From positions 62,001 to 126,000 of the forward strand of contig DASYPQ010000010.1 in the NCBI GenBank assembly GCA_036006425.1: 64,000 nt of DNA. The letters are read 5' to 3'. The translations under genes were made by a program, and so were the position numbers. Below are positions 25,059 to 32,250 of the stretch, in pieces; the first letter of the stretch is position 1; each line of letters starts with the position of its first letter. Below the pieces are notes generated by a model, which made no database searches, was not told the DNA's origin, and was given only the letters and a program-made list of their open reading frames with translations. This DNA is from DASYPQ01 sp036006425. Its GTDB lineage: Bacteria; Planctomycetota; UBA1135; GCA-002686595.

Positions 25059-27611
25059 TCAGGGCCGGAGCACCTTCAGCTCTCCCGGAACGAGTGTGAT
25101 CGGCAATCGCGCGACTTCCTTGCCGCCCTTCGCGAGCACGACCGTCTTTGCGTCCTCGGTCACGGCGACGACGGGCGACGTGCCGTTGTCGATCGGAACG
25201 TTCTCGTGCACCTGGACCATCGGCCCCTGGTACTCGAGCGTCTCGATCTTCTCGCCATCCTTCCCGACCACCGTGAATGTCTCCGCGAACTCCTTCCGGT
25301 CTCCGAGCTCCACCTGCAGGTGGCAACGCAGGGCGACCACGATCTCCAGTTCCGCGAGGCGCGCTCCGTCCGGGGGCGACCAGTGCGTCACGAGCAAGCT
25401 CGGCGACAGGAGCTGGAAACTGAGACCCTCCGGCGAGAGGCGCGCGAACGAGAAATGCCCCTCCGCGTCCGTCGTCGTCGATCCTCCGGACATCGGGAAG
25501 GGCGGATCGTCGCCGAACGGCCAGCGCGCCAGCTTCTTTCCGGCGTAGAGCATCACGCCCTCGACCGGCTTTCCGCCGCGCGACACGACGCGGCCCGCGA
25601 TGCGCGTGCACTTCGCGCTCCCCTGCAGCACGAGCTTCGCGCTGCTGCTCCCCGCGGCGACGTGCTCCGCGTGCGCGGCGAGCAGCGTCGATCGCTGCAT
25701 GCACGCGAGACGGTAGTCCCCCGCCTCGAGTCCCCCGAGCACGAACGCGCCGTCGCGTCCTGTCGTCACCCACTCGGCGCCGCCGCGCAGGAGACTCTCG
25801 ATGCTCTGTTGGCGCCCGGTCTGGTTCACTTCCTCCATCACGATCCCGAAGCCGTGCTCGTCGATCGCCCAGACCTTCACGTCCTCCATGCCCGCGCCGG
25901 ACTCGTCGACGACCTGCCCGCGGATCGCGAGCGGCTCGCCGTCGAGTCGCAGCGTGACGGACGCCGGCCAGCCCTCGGGTGGCTTCGCGAAACGCGCCGG
26001 CAGGAAGCCTTCCTTGAGCGCGACGATCTCGTTCTCCGTGCCGGCCATCGGGACCAGGAACTTGACGCTGTCGATTTCGATCGCGAAGCGCCCCTGCGCG
26101 TCCGTGCGCGTCGTCAGGTGATTGCACGCGACGAGCGCGCCGGGCACGGGGCGACCGAGAGCGTCGACGACTTCGCCTCGAGGAATCGTCTTCTCGGAGC
26201 GACCGAGGACGATGCGCAGGTCGAACGTCGGCCGCTCGGGTGCGGGCTGCGCTGCGGGCGACCACCCCGACGCGGACGCGTGGAGCACGGCCCCCGTCAT
26301 CATCGGCGCGTCCGCGAGCTCGAACTTGCCGAGGTCGTCGGAGGTCGCGCGCCACGGGATCTCGAAGGACTGGTCGGCGATCCCCGCGAGTCCGCCGAGG
26401 ATCGATCGATCGACGCGGATCTCGAGCGTCGCGTTCGGGATCGGCCGCCCGTCCGACTCGACGACGACGCCGGCCAGAGCGCCACGCGGCGCGACGACCA
26501 CGACGAGGTTGTCGTAGTTCTGGGCCTGCCACATGTCGGCTCCGAACGCGGTCGTGAACTGCGAGCTGCGCGCGAGCAGCGTCCCCCCGCGACCCGGGGA
26601 ATTCAGCTCGAAGGTCCCGTCCGCACGGCTCGTCGCGACGGGCTCCGCGGAGCTCAGCTCGGCCGCCCGGAACGCACTGAGCGCTTCGCCGACCGAGTGG
26701 TCCCTCAGGATCAGCGGCACGGCGGCGACCGGCCGGCCTTCGACGTCGATCACGCGGCCGCGCGCGATCGTCGGGCGGGACGGCTCGATCGGCGAATGGA
26801 CGAAGGCCTTCGAGTGCGGAGGCGGCGCGGGCACTCCCTCGCGCTCGGAGGGCAGAGCGGCCGGTGTCAGATCGCCGCGCAGCTCCTCGGCGCGCTCGAG
26901 CTCCGCCTTCGGTGCGGTGACCGCCAGCGGAGGATTCGGCGCGGGGATGGAACCCGGCATCACGTTCCAGACGACGGCGAGCGCTCCCGCGAGAGCGACG
27001 ACGCCGGCGGCGATCTTGATCTTCGTGTTCACGAGAAGGGTCCCCAGGGTCGAGGCCGGGAGCACCGGCCAGCCGGCGAGCGGAAGCAGAGCGGGGAGCC
27101 AAGCGTCTCGATGTCCGCCGTGACGCCGGTCTAGCGCCGCGCGGAGCCTCTCGAGACCGCGTGCGAGGCGCGTCTTCACGGTCTTCACCGGCACGCGCTG
27201 CCGTTTCGCGATCTCGCGCGGCGGCAGACCCTCGTAGTAGCGCTGGAGGATCGACGAGCGGTACGGCTCGTCGAGCGCCAGCACGGCTTCGAAGAGAGCG
27301 CGCTGGACCTGGACGGCCTCGACGGTCTCGTGCGCCGACGCGGTCGCTTCCGGTCGCGCCGACGCGGACTCGCGGTGGACGCGACGGCGATCCGCGCGGT
27401 GGTCCTGGCGCGCGAAATTGCGGACGACGGCGCCGAGCCAGCTCTTGATCGGCGTCGACGGCTCGGGCGGATGCTCGAGCGCGGCGACGAAGGTCTGCTG
27501 GACGAGATCGTCGGCGCGATGGCGGTCCGCGACGAGGCTCCGGGCGAGCGAACGGATCCAGCCCGCGTGGGCGAGGAGCGCTTCGAGGTCCGGAAGAACG
27601 GGCGGAGACAT
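25059..27611 (-). CDS. ECF sigma factor fused to TM and CarboxypepD_reg-like repeats (copy 1)
   Basis: 850 residues. Residues 8-80 are sigma region 2 (DLVQQTFVAALEH, KSWLGAVVRNFARQ); 100-158 are region 4 with an HTH (LPPREIAKRQRVPVKTVKTR). Hydrophobic stretches at about 171-190 and 197-216 (KIAAGVVALAGALAVVW) should cross the membrane. The remaining 630 residues hold at least five carboxypeptidase-regulatory-like beta-sandwich units (GRVIDVEGRPVAAVPL, GVVVESDGRPIPNATL, GEVVDALGRPVPGALV, GQVVDESGAGMEDVKV, GRVVSRGGKPVEGVML). A membrane-tethered sigma factor with its own external sensor, needing no separate anti-sigma, is the inference. Paralogue of the 32251-34920 protein. Confidence 0.86.
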   Translation of the reverse strand: MSPPVLPDLEALLAHAGWIRSLARSLVADRHRADDLVQQTFVAALEHPPEPSTPIKSWLGAVVRNFARQDHRADRRRVHRESASARPEATASAHETVEAVQVQRALFEAVLALDEPYRSSILQRYYEGLPPREIAKRQRVPVKTVKTRLARGLERLRAALDRRHGGHRDAWLPALLPLAGWPVLPASTLGTLLVNTKIKIAAGVVALAGALAVVWNVMPGSIPAPNPPLAVTAPKAELERAEELRGDLTPAALPSEREGVPAPPPHSKAFVHSPIEPSRPTIARGRVIDVEGRPVAAVPLILRDHSVGEALSAFRAAELSSAEPVATSRADGTFELNSPGRGGTLLARSSQFTTAFGADMWQAQNYDNLVVVVAPRGALAGVVVESDGRPIPNATLEIRVDRSILGGLAGIADQSFEIPWRATSDDLGKFELADAPMMTGAVLHASASGWSPAAQPAPERPTFDLRIVLGRSEKTIPRGEVVDALGRPVPGALVACNHLTTRTDAQGRFAIEIDSVKFLVPMAGTENEIVALKEGFLPARFAKPPEGWPASVTLRLDGEPLAIRGQVVDESGAGMEDVKVWAIDEHGFGIVMEEVNQTGRQQSIESLLRGGAEWVTTGRDGAFVLGGLEAGDYRLACMQRSTLLAAHAEHVAAGSSSAKLVLQGSAKCTRIAGRVVSRGGKPVEGVMLYAGKKLARWPFGDDPPFPMSGGSTTTDAEGHFSFARLSPEGLSFQLLSPSLLVTHWSPPDGARLAELEIVVALRCHLQVELGDRKEFAETFTVVGKDGEKIETLEYQGPMVQVHENVPIDNGTSPVVAVTEDAKTVVLAKGGKEVARLPITLVPGELKVLRP

Positions 27612-27684
27612 GGCTCACCCGGTCCGATGCCGCCGGCCCGGGATCGACCTCATGTTGCCACGGTTTTCCGTGGCCGCCCTGGGA

Positions 27685-28389
27685 TCAGGCCGGACGGTCT
27701 CCCTCGCACACCGCGCGGTACACGACGCCCGCAGCCGCAGCGGCGAGGATGGGTGCCACCCAGAAGAGCCAGAGCTGCTGGATCGCCCACCCGCCGACGA
27801 GCAACGCCGGACCGGTGCTCCGCGCCGGATTCACGGAGGTGTTCGTGACCGGGATGCTGATCAGGTGGATCAAAGTCAACCCGAGGCCGATCGCGATCGG
27901 CGCGAACCCCTTCGGAGCGCGCGCGTCGGTCGCGCCGAGGATGATCATGACGAACATGAAGGTCATGACGAGCTCGGTGACGAGTCCCGCAGCGAGCGAG
28001 TAGCCGCCCGGCGAGTGCTCCCCGTAGCCGTTGGAAGCGAGACCGCCCGCGAGATCGAAGTCCGGCTTGCCGCTCGCGATGAAGTACAGGGTCCACGCCG
28101 CCGCGATGGCGCCGAGCACCTGCGCGAGGACGTACGGGACGAGATCGGACGCCTTGAAGCGCCCGCCGACGAGGAGACCGACCGAGACGGCCGGATTCAG
28201 GTGGCACCCGGAGACGTGTCCGATCGCGTAGGCCATCGTGAGCACGGTGAGGCCGAAGGCGAACGAGACTCCGAGGAGACCGATGCCCACGTGCGGAAAC
28301 GCCGCGGCGAGGACAGCGCTCCCGCATCCTCCGAGGACCAGCCAGAACGTTCCGATGAACTCCGCTGCGACACGCTTCGATAGAGGCAT
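27685..28389 (-). CDS. aqpZ: Aquaporin, AqpZ-type MIP channel
   Basis: 234 residues with six membrane spans and both half-helix motifs intact, NPAVSVG after HVSGCHL and NPARSTGPAL near the C-terminus. The N-terminal MIP start AAEFIGTFWLVLGGCGSAVL is typical. The narrow-filter residues (His in GHVSGCHLNP, Arg in NPARS) point to a water channel rather than a glycerol facilitator. GGAG lies 7 nt before the ATG. It sits between a large secreted protein gene and a sigma fusion gene with no evident functional link. Confidence 0.94.
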   Translation of the reverse strand: MPLSKRVAAEFIGTFWLVLGGCGSAVLAAAFPHVGIGLLGVSFAFGLTVLTMAYAIGHVSGCHLNPAVSVGLLVGGRFKASDLVPYVLAQVLGAIAAAWTLYFIASGKPDFDLAGGLASNGYGEHSPGGYSLAAGLVTELVMTFMFVMIILGATDARAPKGFAPIAIGLGLTLIHLISIPVTNTSVNPARSTGPALLVGGWAIQQLWLFWVAPILAAAAAGVVYRAVCEGDRPA

Positions 28390-28504
28390 GCTCTGCTCCG
28401 TTAGAGGGGGCGGTTGATGCGTTGCTCGCGGCGGAGCCTATCGAGCGCGCATGCCGTCTGCGAGGACGGCCTCGCGCGTGCGTGTAGGGCGCGAAGACCC
28501 CGTG

Positions 28505-28542
28505 AAAAAAGAGCGCGGGGCCGGCCGAAGCCGACCCCGCGC
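28505..28542 (-). terminator. Rho-independent terminator of secreted protein A
   Basis: On the minus strand, GCGCGGGGTCGGC pairs with GCCGGCCCCGCGC (one G-U) around a TTCG tetraloop closed by C-G, followed by a run of six T after TC. It lies 50 bp after the stop of the 28592-31135 gene. The same sequence recurs at 35036-35073. Confidence 0.93.
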
Positions 28543-28591
28543 GTTGCTTCAGGATGGATCCGTCAGCTAGCCGCTGACGAGTCCCTCGAGA

Positions 28592-31135
28592 TCAGGGCGC
28601 CCAAACGACCTTGTAGGCGTTCGACGAGTTGAAGGTCGCCGGAACTCCGCAGCCGTAGACGCTGGGATCGCGGTAGGCCAGGAAGTATCCCTTGACCGTG
28701 CCGGGCGTGGTGATTCCACCCGCGACAACGATCGGGGGAGTCGACGGCGTGCTCATCGGATCGGGCATGGTGCCGACGGCGAAGTGCACCGTGTAGAGGC
28801 GCACCAGCGGGTTGCCGACGCAACGGAGACCGTCGCCGTAGGCAACCGAGCCGGCCATGACGTCGCCCTGGAACCAGACACACAGCGTCGAGAGCTGGTG
28901 ACCAGTCGAGGTGAAGCCCAGGTCAGCGCTCGTGATCGAAGCGCTGCCCGTCGGGGTGATGATGGCGCCGCTCGCGTGCAGGCCGTTCGAGCAGCCGTGA
29001 CCAGGAGATCCTGCCGGGCTGCCGCACGGGCAGGGATCGCCGGTGCCGTCGCCGAAGCAGTAGCTGGTCATCGTGCCCTTGTCCTTGCAATCGCCGCGGA
29101 TCAGCCAGACGCCCGGGAGGACGGTGTCCTCGTCGGTCGGCGGGACGGGTGCGGCGTTCAGGTTGGTGAAGTCGATCGATCCGGAACCGGCGGTGAAGTC
29201 TCCGACGATCCAGCAACGACCGCCGCCCGCGACGCTCGTGTCGAGCGGCGCCGGGAACGTGCCTTCGGATGCGGCACCGATCCAGTACTGGCCCGTGACG
29301 TACACGGGCGGGATCAGATCGAACGTCTGTCCCGGTGCGAAGTCCGTCTCCGTGTTGACGACGGAAGCCGACGCGGTCGCCAGCAGCACGAGGCCGGTGG
29401 TCGGGTCGCCACCGTCCGTGTCGGCCCAGATCCCGACGCGACCGATCGTCCCGTTCGGCGGTCCGGAGCCCGGACCGGTGGGGGTACCCCACGCGGTCTG
29501 GATCGAATTGATCACCGTCGAAACGCCCGTTCCACCTTGCTTCGTCATCCAGAGGATTTCGGAGCCCGGCGACGCGATACCGAAGCCGATGGCGTCCTCG
29601 GACACGCCGTCCGAGAGGTCTTCGCACGACAGCGGCGGAGGCGGCGGACCGGCACACGCGAGCAAGGCCGTGTAGCTGTTGTTCACGCCGCAGGTGATGA
29701 TCGGGCCGCCGAAGTCGGCAGCGACGATCGCCGTGTAGGTGCCGGCCGGGAGGGTGGCCGACACGGTGTAGGGAGTGCAAGCCGGGCCCGAGTTGAACGC
29801 GAACACAGTCGTCGGGCAGAGGTTGTCGGAGATGAACGCGTCCGAGAGGAACTCGGCGGTGACCGTCAGCGTGACGGTGTCCGGAGCCGACAGGGTGAAC
29901 GCGTACCAGTCGAGGTCACGCGTGGAGCCGTTCCAGCCGCCCGTGCCGCAGATCGACTGACCGCAAGCGAGCGAACCGTAGAGGAACGGAGGACCGTAGT
30001 TGCAGCCGCCGTTCACGGTGTCGGTCGGGATGCCGCAGTTCGTCTCGCCTTCTTGGTCCACGCAGCTGCACCCGCCGACGGATTGGCAGGCCAGGGTGGC
30101 CGTGTAGCGCTCGCCCTGACCTTGACCGCACGCGATGACCGCGGCCCCGAAGTCGGGGGCGACGATCGCCGTGTAGGTACCGGCCGGGAGGTTCGCCGTG
30201 GCAGTCAGCGGCGTGCACGCCGGGCCGAAGTTGAACGCGAAGACCGACGTCGGGCACAGGTTGTCCGCGAGGAAGATGTTCGAGGTGAACTCGGCATTGA
30301 CGGTCAACGTGACGGTGCTCTGAGTGCCGATCGTGAAGGAGTACCAGTCGAGGTCGCGCGTGGAGCCGTTGAAGGCGCACGTGCCGCAGACGCCGCCGCC
30401 GCAAGAGATCGAGCCGTAGAGGAACGGAGGCCCGTAGTTGCAGCCGCCGTTGACGGTGTCGGTCGGGATGCCGCAAGCTTCGCCCTCCGGCGGGAAGCCC
30501 GAACACGGGCAATTCGGCGGGGGCGGCGGCGGGGTGATCGACAGGGTGTAGTTGCCAGTCGAGCCGGCGAATCCGCCGACTTGCACCTTGTACACCTGGC
30601 CGTTGACGACCGAGACGGTGACTTGCGACTGGAGTCCGCAAGACGAGTCGTCGTCGCATGCGAGGAGCGGGCCGACGCAACCCGCGCCGTCATACACCGA
30701 GATCACGGTGTCGTAGCCGCTGCCGCAGAGGCTGAAGAGCGCGCTGCCCGTGGCGCCGGCCGTCCAGTTGTACCAGACGTCGTTCGACATGGCGCCGCAG
30801 TTGGAGGGGCCGTCCGAGTTGGATCCGAACGTGTCACCGTTGAACGGGCCGGGGCCGGCGATCGGCGTCGCAGTCCCGCAGTTGTCGCTGCCGCCGCTGA
30901 CGAGGCTGTGGTGGCTGCCGCGCTCGCTCGTCGGGTGCGTCTTCGGAAGAGCTTGCGTCGAAGGCGACGGGGTCTCGTGGACCGCCGACTTCAGAAGGGG
31001 GGCGACCGCCTGCTGGCTCTGCTTCTGAGTGCGAGCTTCCTTGGTGGGGGCGGGATGTGTACTGGGTTGTTGCGCGCTGGCAGCACTGAGTGCTGATCCG
31101 AGCAGCGCAACAGCCGCGATGCGAAGACTTCTCAT
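28592..31135 (-). CDS. Large secreted Cys-rich repeat protein A
   Basis: 847 residues from ATG 31135 (AAGGA 8 nt upstream); signal peptide RIAAVALLGSALSAASA. Order: low-complexity linker; a PPC-like beta domain (CGTATPIAGPGPFNGD, NDVWYNWTAGATGSALF); a Pro run; two homologous repeats of about 135 residues (GGCNYGPPFLYGS, NGSTRDLDWY, LPAGTYTAIV); a 210-residue insert absent from copy B; and a C-terminal module with CFGDGTGDPCPCG, GHGCSN, YGDGLRCVGN, GYFLAYRDP. Probably surface-bound or extracellular and disulfide-stabilised. The C-terminal module may serve sorting, but this is inference. No catalytic motif was seen. Confidence 0.82.
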   Translation of the reverse strand: MRSLRIAAVALLGSALSAASAQQPSTHPAPTKEARTQKQSQQAVAPLLKSAVHETPSPSTQALPKTHPTSERGSHHSLVSGGSDNCGTATPIAGPGPFNGDTFGSNSDGPSNCGAMSNDVWYNWTAGATGSALFSLCGSGYDTVISVYDGAGCVGPLLACDDDSSCGLQSQVTVSVVNGQVYKVQVGGFAGSTGNYTLSITPPPPPPNCPCSGFPPEGEACGIPTDTVNGGCNYGPPFLYGSISCGGGVCGTCAFNGSTRDLDWYSFTIGTQSTVTLTVNAEFTSNIFLADNLCPTSVFAFNFGPACTPLTATANLPAGTYTAIVAPDFGAAVIACGQGQGERYTATLACQSVGGCSCVDQEGETNCGIPTDTVNGGCNYGPPFLYGSLACGQSICGTGGWNGSTRDLDWYAFTLSAPDTVTLTVTAEFLSDAFISDNLCPTTVFAFNSGPACTPYTVSATLPAGTYTAIVAADFGGPIITCGVNNSYTALLACAGPPPPPLSCEDLSDGVSEDAIGFGIASPGSEILWMTKQGGTGVSTVINSIQTAWGTPTGPGSGPPNGTIGRVGIWADTDGGDPTTGLVLLATASASVVNTETDFAPGQTFDLIPPVYVTGQYWIGAASEGTFPAPLDTSVAGGGRCWIVGDFTAGSGSIDFTNLNAAPVPPTDEDTVLPGVWLIRGDCKDKGTMTSYCFGDGTGDPCPCGSPAGSPGHGCSNGLHASGAIITPTGSASITSADLGFTSTGHQLSTLCVWFQGDVMAGSVAYGDGLRCVGNPLVRLYTVHFAVGTMPDPMSTPSTPPIVVAGGITTPGTVKGYFLAYRDPSVYGCGVPATFNSSNAYKVVWAP

Positions 31136-31345
31136 GGGGAACATCCTTAGTTGTGTGGAAAAAAAGGGTATGTCTCCGCGACTCGCCTCGGGATAGGCAA
31201 CCAGGGAGACCTCCGATTTCGTCTTCAGATGCAGGCGCGACGATCGTCGGCCGGCCATCTCGACGTCCGGAGGAGCGAGCTCCGATTCTGTCGTACCCTC
31301 ACTCGCTCGCGAGTGTACTTCACATCAGGAATCCGTGGTGATTCG
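31136..31345 (-). repeat. Duplicated leader of secreted protein A
   Basis: About 210 bp upstream of protein A that matches the region upstream of protein B (37036-37248) along most of its length. The clearest piece is an identical 20-mer at 31237-31256 and 37139-37158, and the ACTCGC/GCGAGT and GGTGATTC parts also match. It should contain the shared promoter. Confidence 0.7.
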
Positions 31346-31422
31346 GTTGCTTTAAGCCCCCCCGACCCCCGTGCACTCCTCCGCTGGGGCGCTGCGAGCC
31401 CTTGGAGGGGTCGGCGCGAGCG

Positions 31423-32208
31423 TCAGATCAACTCGCCGCGCAACACGGTCACCGCCCGGCCCGCGAGCACGATCCGATCCCCGGCGATCCTCACGTGCAC
31501 TTCGCCGCCTCGCGCGGACGCCTGCCAGCCGACCATCTCGTCCTTCTTCAGGCGTTCCTTCCAGTACGGAGCGAGGCAGCAGTGCGCCGAACCGGTCACC
31601 GGATCCTCGTCGATGCCGAAAGCCGGCGCGAAGAACCGGCTGACGAAATCGAAAGCCTTCTCTCCGCGGCTCGTCACGATCACGCCGCGCGCCTTCACTC
31701 TCTTGAGGAGACCGAAGTCCGGCGCGACCGCGCGCACTTCCGCCTCGCTCGCGAGCTCGACGAGCCAGTCGAACCTGCTCCGCGCCGTGTTGCGGGCCTT
31801 CGCGTGCAACGCCTCGAGCAGCCCCTCCGGCGGCGGCTCGTCCTTCGACGGCGTGCTCGGGAAGTCCATCTCGATCCTCGAGTCACGGCGACGGCACGTG
31901 AGGACCCCGCTCTTCGTCCGGAACCGGGCCGGCGAATCGCTCGCGAGGCGCTCGGTTTCCCACAGCGCGTGCGCGGCCGCGAGCGTCGCGTGTCCGCACA
32001 AGTCGACTTCCGCCGTCGGTGTGAACCAGCGCAGGTCGTAGCCGTCGCCGTCCGGAGAGACGAACGCGGTCTCCGAGAGGTTCATCTCGCGCGCGACGTT
32101 CTGCATCCAGCGCTCGTCGCGCTTCGCCTCGAGAAGGCAGACGGCGGCCGGGTTGCCGCAGAACGGCTTGTCCGTGAACGCATCGACTTGGATCAGCGGT
32201 GTCGGCAT
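31423..32208 (-). CDS. PhzF family isomerase/epimerase
   Basis: 261 residues. The diaminopimelate-epimerase fold family starts with QVDAFTDKPFCGNPAAVCLL, the hallmark. The catalytic Glu is in MNLSETAFV, and DLCGHATLAAAH and DPVTGSAHCCLAPYW complete the active site. Members isomerise small acids, for example DHHA in phenazine synthesis, but no phenazine genes are nearby, so the true substrate is open. TACACT lies 8 nt before the ATG. It starts 42 bp after the end of the second sigma fusion gene, on the same strand. Confidence 0.92.
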   Translation of the reverse strand: MPTPLIQVDAFTDKPFCGNPAAVCLLEAKRDERWMQNVAREMNLSETAFVSPDGDGYDLRWFTPTAEVDLCGHATLAAAHALWETERLASDSPARFRTKSGVLTCRRRDSRIEMDFPSTPSKDEPPPEGLLEALHAKARNTARSRFDWLVELASEAEVRAVAPDFGLLKRVKARGVIVTSRGEKAFDFVSRFFAPAFGIDEDPVTGSAHCCLAPYWKERLKKDEMVGWQASARGGEVHVRIAGDRIVLAGRAVTVLRGELI

Positions 32209-32216
32209 GGCGACCG

Positions 32217-32222
32217 AGTGTA
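32217..32222 (-). promoter_or_regulatory. Putative -10 hexamer before phzF-family gene
   Basis: GCTACACT on the minus strand, with TACACT ending 8 nt before ATG 32208. The same GCTACACT occurs 9 nt before hemL. Confidence 0.42.
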
Positions 32223-32250
32223 GCGGAAACGCCGGCCGCGCCGCGCGAGC

